The notes under the pieces were generated by a model. The model had not been told where the DNA came from, did not search any database, and saw only the letters and a list, made by a program, of their open reading frames with translations. Of a stretch of 64,000 nucleotides of DNA, positions 13,100 through 27,945 are shown piece by piece. The stretch comes from Cavia porcellus (lineage: Eukaryota > Chordata > Mammalia > Rodentia > Caviidae), in assembly GCF_034190915.1 (NCBI RefSeq), contig NW_026947501.1:2976001-3040000 (forward strand), written 5' to 3'. Numbering within the stretch: position 1 is the stretch's first letter; every line of letters starts with the position of its first letter. The position numbers were made by a program, and so were the translations under genes.

Positions 13100-16000
13100 C
13101 ACGAGGTGGTCAAGAAGGGGAGGTCAGGAAACATGAAGTGCAATGTAGGATAGGTTTCTGAAAAACATCGCTGGGTGGTGTGCATTGTAAGGGTTTCTAA
13201 CAGGCCATTCACTAGTAGGAGTGAGAACAACATCACAGGATGGTATGAATCGGAGGGCCTGAATTAGAATAGGCAGTGAGTGGCAATGTACGTTGGAGAA
13301 AAGCACCATGGGGTTCTCCGCATGGGGAGTTCAGGAAACATGCAGTGGCAATGTATGATAGGTTTCTGAAAAACATGGCGGGATGGTGCGCCTTATAAGT
13401 GTTTCTAACATGGCATTCATAGTAGGATTGAGAAAACATCACGGGGTGGTGTGAATCAGAAGGCCTGAATCAGGATAGGCAGTGAGTGGCAATGAAGGAT
13501 GGAGAAAAGCACCACGGGGAGGTCAGCATTGGGAGGTCAGGAAACATGCAGTGGCAATGTAATATAGGTTCCTGAAGAATATTGCGGGGTGGTGTGCAAT
13601 GTAATTGTTTCTAACAGGCCATTTACCAGTAGGAGTGATAAAAACATCACGGGATGGTGTGAATCATTTGACCTGAATCAGGATAGGCAGTAAGTGGCAA
13701 TGTAGGATGCAGAAAAGCACCACGGGGTGGTCAGCATGGGGAGGTCAGGAAACATGCAGTGGCAATCTAGGATAGGTTTCTGAAAAACATCATGTGTTGG
13801 TGCGCATTGTTAGGGTTTCTAACAGACCATTCACTAGTAGAAGTGCAAAAAATATCACGGCCTGGTGTGAATCGGAGAGCCTGTATCAGGATAGGCAGTG
13901 AGTGGCAATGTAAAGTGGAGAAAAGCCCCACGGGGTGGTCTGTATGGGGAGGTCAGGAAACATGCAGTGGCAAAGTAGGATAGGTTTCTGAAACACATCG
14001 TGGGTTGGTGCGCATATTAAGTGTTTCTAACAGGCCATTCACTAGTAGGAGTGAAAAAAACATCACAGCGTGGTGTGAATTGGAGGGCCTGAATCAGGAT
14101 AGGCAGTGAGTGGCAATGTAAAATAGAAAAAAGCACCAAGGTGTGGTCAACATGGGGAGGTCAGGAAACATGCAGTGGCAATGTAGAATAGGTTTCTTAA
14201 AAACGTCGCGGGAAGGTGCGCCTTGTAAGGCTTTCTAACAGGCTCTTAACTAGTAGGAGTGAGAAAAACATCACGGGGTGGTGTGAATCGGAGGGCCTGA
14301 ATTCGGATATGCAGTGAGTCGCATTTAGGATGGAGAAAGGCACCACGGGGTGGTCAGCATGGGGAGGTCAGGAAACATGCAGTGGCAATTTCGGATAGGT
14401 TTCTGAAAAACATCGCTGGGTGGTGCGCATTGTAATGTTTTCTGACAGGCCATTCACTCGTAAGAGTGAGAAAAACATCACTGGGTGGTGTGAACAAGGG
14501 ACTAACTTAGGATAGGCAGTGATTGGCAATGTCGGAAGGAGAAAAGCACCATGGGGTGGTCAGCATGGGGAGGTAATGAAACATGCAGTGGCAATTTAGG
14601 ATAGGTTTCAGATAAACATTGCAGGGTCATGCCCATTGTAAGGGTTTCTAACAGGCCATTCAATTGTAGGAGTGAGAACAACATCACGAGGTGGTGTGAA
14701 TCAGAGGGCCTGAATTAGAATTGGCAGTGAGTGGCAATGTACGTTGGAGAAAAGCACCATGGGGCTGTCAGCATGGGGAGTTCAGGAAACATGCAGTGGC
14801 ATTGTAGGATAGGTTTCTGAAAAACATCACGGTGTGGTGCGAATTGTAAGTGTTTCTAACAGGCCTTTCACTAGTAGGATTGCGCAAACATCACGGGGTG
14901 TTGTGAATCGGAAGGCCTGAATCTGGATAGGCAGTGAGTTGCAATGTAGGATGGAGTAAAGCACCACGGGGTGGTCAGCATGAGGAGAGCAGGAAACAAG
15001 CGATGGCAATGTAGGATAGGTTTCTAAAAAACATCGCGGGGTGGTGCGCTTTGTAAGTGATTCTCACAGGCCTATAACTAGTAGAAGTGAGAAAAACATC
15101 ACAGGGTGGTGTGAATCAGAGGACATGAATTAGGATAGGCAGTGAGTAGCAATGTAGGATGGAGAAAAGCAACACGGGGTGGTCGGCATGGGCCAGTCAG
15201 TAAACATGCGGTGGCCATGAAGGATAGGTTTCTGTTAAACATCGCAGGGTCTTGCGCATTGTAAGGGTTTCTAACAGGCTATTCACTAGTAGGAGTGAGA
15301 ACAACATAATGGGGTGGTGTGAATCGGAGGGCCTGAATAAGAATAGGCAGTCAGTGGCTATGTAGGATGCAGAAAAGCAGCACGGAGTAGTCAGCATGGG
15401 GAGGTCAGGAAACATGAAGTGGCAATGTAGGATAGGTTTCTGAAAAACATCGCGGGTTGTTGCGCATTGTAAGGATTTCTTACAGACCATTCACTAGTAG
15501 GAGTGAAAAAAACATCACGGCGTGGTGTGAATCGAAGGGCCTGAATCAGGATAGGCAGAGAGTGGCAATGTAGGATGGAGAAAAGCACCACGGGTTGGTC
15601 AGCATGGGGAGGTTAGGAAACAGGCAGTGACAATGTGGGATAGATTTCTGAAAAACATTGCATGGTGGTGAGCATTGTAATGGTTTCTAACAGGCCATTG
15701 ACTAGTAGGAGTGAGAAAACCATCACGGGGTGGGGTGAATCGGAGGGCCTGAATTCGGATAGGAAGTGAGTGCCAATGTAGGATGTAGAAAAGCACCACA
15801 GAGTGGTCAGCATGGGGAGGTCAGGAAACATGCAGTGGCAATGTAAGATAGGTTTCTGAAAAACATTGCGTGGTGATGCACATTGTAAGTGTTTCTAACA
15901 GGCCATTCACTAGTATGAGTGAGAACAACAGCACGGGGTGGTGTGAATGAGGACCTAAATTAGGATAGGCAGTTAGTGGCAATGTAGGACGGAGAAAATC

Positions 16001-16700
16001 ACCATTTGGTGGTCAGCATGGGGAGGTCAGGAAACATGAAGTGCAATGTAGGATAGGTTTCTAAAAACATCGCTGGGTGGTGTGCATTGTAAGGGTTTAT
16101 AACAGGCCATTCACTAGTAGGAGTGAGAATAACATCACGGGATGGTGTGAATCGGAGGGCCTGAATTAGAATAGGCCCTGAGTGGCAATGTACGTTGGAG
16201 AAAAGCACCACGGGGTTGTCAGCATGGTGAGGTCAGGAAACAGGCAGTGGCAATGTAGGAAAGGTTTCTAGAAAACATCGCGGGGTGTTGCGCATTGTAA
16301 GGGTTTCTAACAGGCCATTCACTAGTAGGAGTTAGAAAAACATCACGGGATCTTGTGAATCGCAAGGCCTGTATTAGGATACGCAGTGAGTCGCAATGTA
16401 CAATGGAGAAAAGCATCACGAGGTGGTCAGCATGGGGAAGTCAGGAAACATGCGGTGGCAAGGTAGGATAGGTTTCTGAAATACATCGCGGGATGGTGCG
16501 CATTGTAAGAGTTTCTAACTGGCAATTCACTAGTACGAGTGAGAAAAACATCACTGGGGGGTGTGAATCGGAGGGCCTGAATTCGGATAGGCACTGAGTG
16601 TCAATGTAGGATGGAGAAAAGAACCAAGGAGTGGTCAGCATTGAGAGGTCAGGAAACATGCGGTGGCAATGTAGGATAGGTTTCTGAAAAACATCGCGGG
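13100..16700 (+). repeat. Diverged relative of the 25-30.6 kb segment
   Basis: Variant monomers occur here in the same order as at about 24.9-30.6 kb. Anchors are ATGAAGTGCAATGTAGG (13131 and 24955), TTGACCTGAATCAGG (13678 and 25492), the AACATAATGGGG variant (about 15302 and 27542) and the CAGCACGGAGTAGTCAG variant (about 15377 and 27618). The spacing drifts from 11.8 to 13.9 kb because the 25-30 kb locus contains extra monomers and the 2076-bp duplication. Substitutions are frequent, so this is an old duplicate. It is a relation of order and variants, not a sharply bounded unit. Confidence 0.68.
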
Positions 16701-19700
16701 GTGGTGCGCATTGTAAGATTTTCTAACAGGCCATTCACTTGTAGGAGTGAAAAAAACATCACCGCGTGGGGTGAATTGGAGGGTCTGAATCAGGATAGGC
16801 AGTGAGTGGCAATGTAAAATGAAGAAAAGCACCATGGGGTGGTCAGCATGGGGTGGTTAGGAAACATGCAGTGGCAATGTGTGATAGATTTCTGAAAAAC
16901 ATCGCGTGGAGGTGAGCATTGTAAGTGTTTCTAACTAGCCATTGACTAGTAGGAGTGAGAAAATCATGACGGGGTGAGGTGAATAGGAGGGCCTGAATTC
17001 GTATAGACAGTGAGTGGCAATGTATGATGGAGAAAAGCACCACGGGGCGGTCAACATGGGGAGGTCAGGAAACATGCAGTGGCAATGTAAAATAGGTTTC
17101 TGAAAAACATCACGGGGTGGTGCACATTATAAGCGTTTCTAACAAGCATTCACCAGTAGGAGTGAGAAAAACATCACGGGGTGGTGTGAATCTGAGGGCC
17201 AGAATTCGGATAGGCAGTGAATGGCAATGCAGGATGGAGAAGAGAACCACGGGTTTGTCAGCATGTGGAGGTAAAGAAACATGCAGTGGAAATGTAGGAT
17301 AGGTTTGTGAAAAACATCGCGTGGTGGTGAGCATTGTAAGGTTTGCTATCAGGCCATTCACTAGTAGGAGTGAGAAAAACATCACGGGCTGGTGTGAATC
17401 GGAGGGCCTGAATTCGGATAGGCAGTGAGTGGCGATGTAGGACAGAGTAAAGCACCACAGGGTGGTCAGCAAGGGGAGGTCAGGACAGAAACAGTGGCAA
17501 CGTAGGATAGATTTCTGATTGACATCACGGGGTGGTGCACATTGTAAGGGTTTCTAACAGGCCATTCATTAGTACGAGTGAGAAAAACATCACGGGGTGG
17601 TGTGAATGAGGGCCTAAATTAGGATACACAGTGAGTGGCAATGTATGAAGGAGAAAATCACCACTCGATGGTCAGCATCGGTAGGTCAGGAAACAGGAAG
17701 TCCAATGTAGGATAGGTTTCTGAAAACCATCGAAGAGTGGTGCGCATTGTAAGGGTTTGTAACAGTCCATTCACTAGTAGGAGTGAGAGCAACAGCACGG
17801 GGTGGTGTGAATCGGAGGGCATGAATTAGGATATGCAGTAAGTGGCAATGAAGAATAGAGAAAAGCTCCACGGGGTGGGCAACATGGGGAGGTCAGGAAA
17901 CATGCAGTGGCAATGTAGGATAAGTTTCTGAAAAACATCACGGGGTGGTGCGCATTATACACGTTTCTAACAAGCAATTCACAAGTAGGACTGAGAAAAA
18001 CATCACGGGGTGGTGTGATTCCTAGGGCCTGAATTAGGATAGCCAGTGAATGGCAATGTAGAGTGGAGAAAAGAACCACGGGTTTGTCAGCATGGGGAGG
18101 TCAGGAAACATGCAGTGGCAATGTAGGATAGGTTTCTGATAAACATCGCAGGGTGGTGCGCATTGTAAGGGATTCTAACAGGCTATTCACTGGTAGGATT
18201 GAAAAAAAAACATCAGGGGGTGGTGTTAATCGGAGGGCCTGAATCAGAATAGGCAGTGAGTGGCAATGTAGGATGTAGAAAAGCACCACGGGGTGGTCAG
18301 CATGGGGAAGTAAGGAAACATGCAGTGGCAATGTAGGATAGGTTTCTCACAAGCATCGCAGGTTGGTGCGCATTATAATGGTTTCTAACAGGCCATTCAA
18401 TAGTAGGAGTGAAAAAAACATCACGGAGTGGTGTGAATCAGAGGGCCTGAATCAGGATTGGCTGTGAGTGGCAATGTAGGATGTAGAAAAGCACCACGGG
18501 GTGGTCAGCATGGAGATATCAGGAAACATGCAGTGGCAATGTAGGATAGGTCTCTGAAAAGCATCGCGGGTTGCTGCACATTATAAGGGTTTGTAACAGG
18601 CCATTCACTACTAGGAGTGAAAACAACCTCACGATGTGGTGTGAATTGGAGGGCCTGAATCAGGATAGGCAGTGAGTGTCAATGTAAAATAGAAAAAAGC
18701 ACCAAGGGGTGGTCAACATGGGTAGGTCAAGAAACATGCAGGGGCAATGTAGAATAGCTTTCTGAAAAACATCGCGGGGAGGTGTGCATTGTAAGGGTTT
18801 CTAACAGGCCGGACACTAGTAGGAGTGATAAAAACATCACGGGGTGGTGTGAATCAGAGGGCCTGAATTGGGATAGGCAGGGAGTGGCAATGTAGGATGG
18901 AGAAAAGCACCAAGGGGTGGTCAGCATGGGAAGTCAGAAAACATGCAGTAGCAATGTAAGATAGGTTTCTGAAAAACATCGCTGGGTGGTGCGCATTGTA
19001 ATGTTTTCTAACAGGCCATTCACTAGTAAGAGTGAGAAAAATATCACAGGGTGGTGTGAAGGCGGGCCTAAATTAGGATAGGCAGTGATTGGCAATGTCG
19101 GAAGGAGAAAAGCACCATGTGGTGGTCAGGATGGGGATGTAATGAAACAGGCAGTGGCAATTTAGGATAGGTTTGAGATAAACATCGCAGGGTGGTGCAC
19201 ATTGTAATGGTTTCTAACAGGCCATTCACTAGTAGGAGTGAGAACAACATCACGAGGTGCTGTGAATCGGAGGGCCTGAATTAGAATAGGCAGTGAGTGG
19301 CAATGTACTTTGGAGAAAAGCACCATGGGGTTGTCAGCATGGGGATTTCAGGAAACATGCAGTGGCAATGTTGGAAAAATTTCTGCAAATCATCGCGGGG
19401 TGGTGCGCATTATAAGTGTTTCTATCAGTCCTTTTACTAGTAGAATTGAGAAAACATCACGGGGTGTTGTGAATCGGAAGGCCTGAATCAGGATAGGCAG
19501 TGAGTGGCAATGTAGGATGGAGAAAAGCACCACGGGGCGGTCAGCATGGGGATGTCAGGAAATATGCAGTGGCAATGTAGGATAGGTTTGTGAAAAACAT
19601 CGCGGGGTTGTGCGCATTGTAAGGGTTTGTAACAGGCCATTCACTAGTAGGAGTGAGAACAACAGCACGAGCTGGTGTGAATCGGATGACCTGAATTAGG

Positions 19701-21400
19701 ATAGGAAGTGAGTGGGAATGGAGAATGGAGAAAAGCGCCACAGGGTGGGCAACATAGGGAAGTCAGGAAGCATGCAGTGGCAATGTAGGATAGGTTTCTG
19801 AAAAACATCACGGGATTGTGTCATTGTAAGCGTTTCTAACAAGCCATTCACAAGTGGGAGTGAGAAAAACATCACGGCGTGGTGTGAATCGGAGGGCCTG
19901 AATCAGGATAGGGAGTGAGTGTCAATATAGGAGGGAGAAAAGCACCATGGGGTGGTCAGCATGGGGAAGTAAGGAAACATGCAGTGGCAATGTAGGATAG
20001 GTTTCTCACAAGCATCGCAGGTTGGTGCGCATTATAATGGTTTCTAACAGGCCATTCAATAGTAGGAGTGAAAAAAACATCACGGAGTGGTGTGAATCAG
20101 AGGGCCTGAATCAGGATTGGCTGTGAGTCGCAATGTAAAATGGAGAAAAGCACCACGGGGTGGTCAGCATGCAGAGGTCAGGAAACATGAAGTGGCAATG
20201 GAGAATAGGTTTCTGAAAAACATTCCGTGGTGGTGCACATTATAAGCGTTTCTAACAAGCCATTCACAAGTAGGAGTGTGAAAAACATCATGGGGTGGTG
20301 TGAATCAGATGGCCTGAATCAGGATAGGCAGTGAGTGGCAATGTAGGATGTAGAAAAGCACCATGGTTAGGTCAGCATGGAGAGTTCAGGAAACATGCAG
20401 TGGCAATATAGGATAGGTTTCAGAAAAACATCGTGGGGTGGTGCGCATTGTAAGGGTTTCTAACAGGCGATTCACTAGTAGGAGTGAGAAATACATCATG
20501 ATGTGGTGTGAATCCGAGGGCCTGAATCAGCATAGACAGTGAGTGGCAATGTAGAATGGAGAAAAGCACAAAGGGGAGGTCAGGATGGGGAGGTCAGGAA
20601 ACATGCAGTGGCAATGTAGAATAGGTTTCTGAAAAACATCGCGGGGTAGTGATCATTGTAAGGTTTTCTATCAGGTCATTCACTAGTAGGAGTGAGAACA
20701 ACATCACGGGCTGGTGTGAATAGGAGGACCTGTATTCGGATAGGCAGTGAGTGGCAATGTAGAATGGAGAAAAGCACCACAAGATGGTCAGCATGGGGAG
20801 ATCAGGACAGATGCAGTGGCAATGTAGGATAAGTTTCTGATAAACATCGCGGGGTGGGACGCATTGTAAGGGTTTCTAACAGGCCATTCATTAATACGAG
20901 TGAGAACAACATCACGGGGTGGTGTGAATGAGGGCCTAAATTAGGATACTCAGTGAGTGGCAATGTAGGAAGGAGAAAATCACCACTTGTTGGTCAGCAT
21001 GGGGAGGTCAGGAAACAAGAAGTGCAATGTAGAATCGGTTTCCGAAAAACATCGCGTAGTGGTGTATTGAAAGGGATTGTAACAGGCCATTCACTAGTAG
21101 GAGTGAGAACAACAGCCAGGCGTAGTGTGAATCGGAGGGCCTGAATTAGAATAGGCAGTGTGTGGCAATGAAGAATAGAGAAAAGCACCACGGGGTGGGC
21201 AATATGGGGAGGTCAGAAAACATGCAGTGGCAATGTAAGATAAGTTTCTGAAAAACATCACGGGGTGGGGCGCATTATAAGCATTTCTAACAAGCCATTC
21301 ACAAGTAGGAGTGAGAAAAACATCACGCGGTGGTGTGAATCGGAGGGCCTGAATTAGGATAGGCAGTGAGTGGCAATGTAGGATGTAGAAAAGCACCACA

Positions 21401-24400
21401 GGGGGGTCAGCACGTTGAGGTCAGGACAGAAGCAGCGGCAATGTAGGTTAGGTTTCTGAAAAACATCGCAGTGTGGTGCGCATTGTAAGGGTTTCTAACA
21501 GGCCATTCACTAGTAGGAGTGAGAAATACATCATGATGTGTTGTGAATCCGAGGGCCTGAATCAGCCCAGACAGTGAGTGGCCATGTAGAATGGAGAAAA
21601 GCAGAATGGGCAGGTCAGGATGGGGAGGTCAGGAAACATGCAGTGGCAATGTATGATAGGTTTCTGAAAAACATCGCGGGGTAGTGCGCATTTTAAGCGT
21701 TTCTAAAATGCCATTCACTAGTAGGAGTGAGAAAAACATCACGGGGTGGTGTGAATCAGAGGTCCTAAATTAAGTCAGGCAGTGAGTGGCATTTTAGGAT
21801 GGAGACAAGCACCACGGGGTGATCAGCATGGGGAGGTCAGGAAACATGCAGTGGCAATGTAGGATAGGTTTTGAAAATCATTGCAGGGCGGTGCGCATTG
21901 TAAGGGTTTCTAACACGGCATTCAATAGTAGGAGTGAGAAAAACATCACGGGGTGGTGTGAATCGGAGGGCCTGAATCAGTAAAGGCAGTGAGTCGCAAT
22001 GTAGGATGGAGAAAAGCACCATGGGTTTGTCAGCATGGGGAGGTAATGAAACATGCCGTGGCAATATATGATAGGTTTCTGAAAATCATCGCGGGGTGGT
22101 GCGCATTGTAAGGATTTCTAACAGGCCATTCACTAGTAGGAGTGAAAAACACATCATGATGTGGTGTGAATCCGAGGGCATGAATCAGCATAGAGAGTGA
22201 GTGGCAATGTAGAATGGAGAAAAGCACAAAGGTGTGGTCAGGATGGGGAGGTCAGGAAACATGCATTGGCAATGTATGATAGGTTTCTGAAAAACATTGC
22301 GGGGTGGTGCGCATTGTAACTGTTTCTAACAGGCCATTCACTAGTAGGAGTTCTGAAAAATTTCACGGGGTGATGTGAATAGGAGGTCCTGAATTAGGTT
22401 AGGCAGTGACTGGGAATGTAGGATGGAGAAAAGCACCACGGGAGGTCAGCATGGGGAGGTCAGGAAACATGCATTGGCAATGTAGGATAGGTTTTGAAAA
22501 TCATCGCGTGGTGGTCCGCATTGTAAGGGTTTCTAACAGGGCATTCACTAGTAGGAGTGAGAAAAACATCACGGGGTGGTGTCAATCGGAGGGCCTGAAT
22601 CAGTGTAGGCAGTGAGTGGCAATGTAGGTCGGAGAAAAGCACCACAGGGTGGTAAGCAGGGTGAGGTCAGGAACATGCAGTGGCAATGAAGGATAGGTTT
22701 CTGATAAACATCACGGGGTGGTGCACATTGTAAGGGTTTCTAACAGGTCATTCACTAGCAGGAGTGAGAAAAACATCACGGGGTGCTGTGAATCACATGG
22801 CCTGAATCAGGATAGGCAGTGAGTGGCAATGTAGGCTGTAGAAAAGCACCATGGGGAGGTCAGCATGGAGAGTTCAGGAAACATGCAGTGGCAATGTAGG
22901 ATAGGTTTCTGAAAAACATCGCGTGGTGGTGCGCATTGTAAGGGTTTCTAACAGGCCATTCACTAGTAGGAGTGAGAAATACATCATGATGTGGTGTGAA
23001 TCCAGGGCCTGAATCAGCATAGACAGTGAGTGGCAATATAGAATGGAGAAAAGCACAACGGGGTGGTCAGGATGGTGACGTCAGGAAACATGCAGGGGCA
23101 ATGTAGGATAGGTTTATGAAAAACATCACGGGGTGGTATCGTTGTAAGCGTTTATAACAAGACATTCACAAGTGGGAGTGAGAAAAACATCACGGCGTGG
23201 TGTGAATCGGAGGGCCTGAATCAGGATAGGGAGTGAGTGTCAATGTAGGATGGAGAAAAGCACCATGGGCTGGTCAGCATGGGGAGGTAAGGAAACATGC
23301 AGTGGCAATGGAGAATAGGTTTTTGAAAAACATCACATGGTGGTGTGCTTTTTAAGGGTTTCTAACAGGCCATTCACTAGTAGGAGTGAGAAAAACCTCA
23401 CGGGGTGGTGTGAATCGGAGGGCTTGAATTAGGTAGCCAATGAGTGGCAATGTAGGATGGAGAAAAGCACCACGGGTTATTCAGCATAGGGATGTCAGGA
23501 AACATGCGGTGGCTATGTACGATAGGTTTCTGAAAAACATCACATGGTGGTGCGCTTGGTAAGGGTTTCTAACAGGCCATTCACTAGTAGGAGTGAGAAT
23601 AACATCACGGGGTTGTGTGAAACGGAGGTCCGGCATTAGATAAGGCAGTGAGTGGTAATGTACGATGGAGAAAAGCAAGACAGCGTGGTAAGCATGGGGA
23701 TTTCAGGAAACATGCAGTGGCAATGTAGGATAAGTTTGTGAAAAACATCGCAGGGTGGTGCGCAATGTAAGGGTTTGTAACAGGCCATTCACTGGTAGGA
23801 GTGAGAAAAACATCACGGGGTGATGTGAATCAGAGGGCCTGAAATAGGATAGGAAGTGAGGGGCAATGTAGGATGGAGAAAAGCACCACGGGGTGTTCAG
23901 CATGGGGAGGTCAGCAACATGCGGTGGCAATGTGGGATAGGTTTCTGAAAAACATCACGGGGTGGTGCGCATTGTAAGAGTTTCTAACAGGCCATTCACT
24001 AGTAGGAGTGAGAAAAACATCACGGGGTGGTTTGAATCGGAGGGCCTGTATTAGGATAGGCAGTGAGTGGAATTTAGGATGGAGAAAAGCCCCACGGGGT
24101 GGTCAGCATGGGGAGAGCAGGAAACAAGCGATGGCAATGTATGATAGGTTTCAAAAAAACATCGCGGGGTGGTGCGCTTTGTAAGGCTTTCTCACAGGCC
24201 TATCACTAGTAGGAGTGAGAAAAACATCACAGGGTGGTGTGAATCGGAGGAACTGAATTAGGACAGGCAGGGAGTAGCAATGTAGGATCTAGAAAAGCAA
24301 CACGGGGTGGTCAACATGGGGCAGTCAAGAAACATGTGGTGGCCATGAAGGATAGGTTTCTGATAAACATTGCAGGGTGGTGCACATTGTAAAGGTTTCT

Positions 24401-27400
24401 AACAGACCATTCACAAGTAGCAGTGAAAAAAACATCACGGCGTGGTGTGAATTGGAGGGCCTGAATCAGGATAGGCAGTGAGTGGCAATGTAAAATAGAG
24501 AAAAGCACCACGGGGTGGTTAGCATGGGGAGGTTAGGAAACATGCAGTGGCAATGTGGGATAGATTTCGGAAAAACATCGTGTGGTCGTGAGCAATGTAT
24601 GTGTTTCTAACAGGACATTCACTAGTAGGAGTGATAAAAACATCACGGGGTGGTGTGAATCAGTTGACCTGAATCAGGATAGGCAGTGAGTGGCAATGTA
24701 GGATGCAGAAAAGCACCACGGGGTGGTCAGCATGGGGAGGTCAGGAAACATGCAGTGGCAATCTAGGATAGGTTTCTGAAAAACATCGCTGGGTGGTGCG
24801 CATTGTAAGTGTTTCTAACAGGCCATTTACTAGTACGAGTGAGAACAACAGCACGGGGTGGTGTGAATGAGGGTCTAAATTAGGATAGGCAGTGAGTGGC
24901 AATGTAGGACGGAGAAAATCACCATTTGGTGGTCAGCATGGGGAGGTCAGGAAACATGAAGTGCAATGTAGGATAGGTTTCTGAAAAACATCGCTGGGTG
25001 GTGCGCATTGTAAGGGTTTCTAACAGGCCATTCACTAGTAGGAGTGAGAATAACATCACAGGATGGTATGAATCGGAGGGCCTGAATTAGAATAGGCAGT
25101 GAGTGGCAATGTACGTTGGAGAAAAGCACCATGGGGTTCTCAGCATGGGGAGTTCAGGAAACATGCAGTGGCAATCTATGATAGGTTTCTGAAAAACATC
25201 GCGGGGTGGTGTGCCTTGTAAGTGTTTCTAACAGGGCATTCATAGTAGGATTGAGAAAACATCACGGGGTGGTGTGAATCAGAAGGCCTGAATCGGGATA
25301 GGCAGTGAGTGGCAATGAAGGATGGAGAAAAGCACCGCGGGGTGGTCAGCATGGGGAGGTCAGGGAACATTCAGTGGCAATGTACGATAGGTTTCTGAAA
25401 AATATTGCGGGGTGGTGCGCAATGTAAGTGTTTCTAACAGGCCATTCAAGTAGTAGGAGTGATAAAAACATCACGGGGTGGTGTGAATCAGTTGACCTGA
25501 ATCAGGATAGGCAGTGAGTGGCAATGTAGGATGCAGAAAAGCACCACGGGGTGGTCAGCATGGGGAGGTCAGGAAACATGCAGTGGCAATCTAGGATAGG
25601 TTTCTGAAAAACATCGTGTGTTGGTGCGCATTGTTAGGGTTTCTAACAGACCATTCACTAGTAGAAGTGTAAAAAATATCACGGCCTGGTGTGAGTCGGA
25701 GAGCCTGTATCAGTATAGGCAGTGAGTGGCAATGTAAAGTGGAGAAAAGCACCACGGGGTGGTCTGTATGGGGAGGTCAGTAAACATGCAGTGTCAATGT
25801 AGGATAGGTTTCTGATAAACATCGCGGGGTGGTGAGCATTGTAAGGGTTTCTAACAGGCCATTCACTAATAGGAGTGAGAAAAACATCACGGGGTGGGGT
25901 GAATAGGAGGGCCCAATTCGCATAGGCAGTGAGTGGCCATGTAGGATGTAAAAAAAGCACCACTGGGTGGTCAGCAGTGGGAGGTTAGGAAACATGCAGT
26001 GGCAAAGTAGGATAGGTTTCTGAAACACATCGTGGGTTCGTGCGCATAGTAAGTGTTTCTAACAGGCCATTCACTAGTAGGACTGAGAAAAACATCATGC
26101 GATGGTTTGAATCGGAATGCCTGAATCAGGATAGGCAGTGAGTGTCAATGTAGAATGCAGAAAAGAACCATGGGGTGGTCAGCATTGGGAGGTCAGGATA
26201 CATGCAGAGGCAATGTAGGATAGGTTTCTGAACAACATCGTGGGTTGTTGCGCATTTTAAGTGTTTCTAACAGGCCATTCACTAGTAGGAGTTAAAAAAA
26301 CATCACGGCCTGGTGTGAATTCGAGGGCCTGAATCAGGATAGGCAGTGAGTGGCAATGTAAAATAGAAAAAAGCACCAAGGGGTGTTCAACATGGGGAGG
26401 TCAGGAAACATGCAGTGGCAATGTAGAATAGGTTTCTTAAAAACGTCGCGGGGAGGTGCGCATTGTAAGGGTTTCTAACAGGCCGGTCCCTAGTAGGAGT
26501 GATAAAAACATCACGGGGTGGTGTGAATCGGAGGGCCTGAATTCGGATAGGCAGTGAGTGGCATTTAGGATGGAGAAATGCACCACGGGGTGGTCAGCAT
26601 GGGGAGGTCAGGAAACATGCAGTGGCAATGTAAGATAGGTTTTTGAAAAACATCGCTGGGTGGTGCGCATTGTAATGTTTTCTGACAGGCCATTCACTAA
26701 TAAGAGTGAGAAAAACATCACTGGGTGGTGTGAATGCGGGCCTAAATTAGGATAGGCAGTGATTTGCAATGTCGGAATGAGAAAAGCACCATGGGGTGGT
26801 CAGCATGGGGAGGTAATGAAACATGCAGTGGCAATTTCGGATAGGTTTCAGATAAACATCACAGGGTCGTGCACATTGTAAGGGTTTCTAACAGGCCATT
26901 CACTCGTAGGAGTGAGAACAACATCACGAGGTGGTGTGAATCAGAGGGCCTGAATTAGAATAGGCCGAGAGTGGCAATGTACGTTGGAGAAAAGCACCAT
27001 GGGGCTGTCAGCATGGGGAGTTCAGGAAAAATGCAGTCGCATTGTAGGATAGGTTTCTGCAAAACATCGCGGTGTGGTGCGAATTGTAAGTGTTTCTAAG
27101 AGGCCTTTCACTAGTAGGATTGTGAAAACATCACGGGGTGTTGTGCATCGGATGGCCTGAAACAGGATAGGCAGTGAGTGACAATGTAGAATGGAGTAAA
27201 GCACCACGGGGTGGTCAGCATGAGGAGGGCAGGAAACAAGCGATGGCAATGTAGGATAGGTTTCTAAAAAACATCGCGGGGTGGTGCGCTTTGTAAGGGA
27301 TTCTCACAGGCCTATAACTAGTAGAAGTGAGAAAAACATCACAGGGTGGTGTAAATCGGAGGACCTGAATTAGGACAGGCAATGAGTAGCAATGTAGAAT

Positions 27401-27945
27401 GGAGAAAAGCACCACTTGGTGGTCAGCATGGCGCGGTCAGGAAACATGCGGTGGCCATGAAGGATAGGTTTCTGATAAACATCGCAGGGTGGTGCACATT
27501 GTAAGGGTTTCTAACAGGCTATTCACTAGTAGGAGTGAGAACAACATAATGGGGTGGTGCGAATCGGAGGGCCTGAATAAGAATAGGCAGTCAGTGGCTA
27601 TGTAGGATGCAGAAAAGCAGCACGGAGTAGTCAGCATGGGGAGGTCAGGAAATATGCAGTGGCAATGTATGATAGGTTTCTGAAAAACATCGCGGGTTGT
27701 TGCGCATTGTAAGGTTTTCTAACAGACCATTCACTAGTAGGAGTGAAAAAACCATCACGGGGTGGGGTGAATAGGAGGGCCTGTATTCGGTTAGGAAGTG
27801 AGTGCCAATGTAGGATGTAGAAAAGCACAACAGGGTGGTCAGCATGGGGAGGTCAGGAAACATGCAGTGGCAAGGTAGGATAGGTTTCTGAAAAACATCG
27901 CGTGGTGGTGCGCATTGTAAGGGTTTCTAACAGGCCATTCACTAG
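21401..27945 (+). repeat. Segmental duplication P, copy 1
   Basis: This region matches 57164-62850 in the same orientation and order. Anchors are CACGTTGAGGTCAGGAC (21411 with 57174), GAATTAGGTTAGGCAG (22391 with 58141), the CACATGGTGG monomers with the TTATTCAGCATA variant (23481 with 59645), CATTTACTAGTACGAG (24824 with 59950) and the hybrid monomer around 27750 (with about 62650). Copy 1 holds five monomers near 23.7-24.75 kb and one near 26.04-26.25 kb that copy 2 lacks, and lacks two that copy 2 has near 58.8-59.2 kb. Confidence 0.8.
25870..27750 (+). repeat. Recent tandem duplication, 2076-bp period, copy 1
   Basis: About 1.88 kb matches 27946-29826 almost perfectly at a constant offset of 2076 bp, ten monomers less four bases. 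Only a handful of substitutions were found by eye, for example near 26310, 26540, 27150 and 27350. Shared rare variants include GCCCAATTCGCATAGG, a seven-A run in GTAAAAAAAGCACC, and GGTCCCTAGTAGG. Copy 1 ends at a hybrid monomer near 27750 that joins the start of one variant to the middle of the next. Confidence 0.92.

Noticed and set aside
13800..13825. Plant-type telomere-like TTAGGGTTT in some B subunits (also near 3198, 10250, 25630, 60748)
   Set aside because: It is a single-base variant of GTAAGGGTTTCTAAC, occurs once per monomer at most and is never tandem, so it is not telomeric or interstitial telomere repeat.
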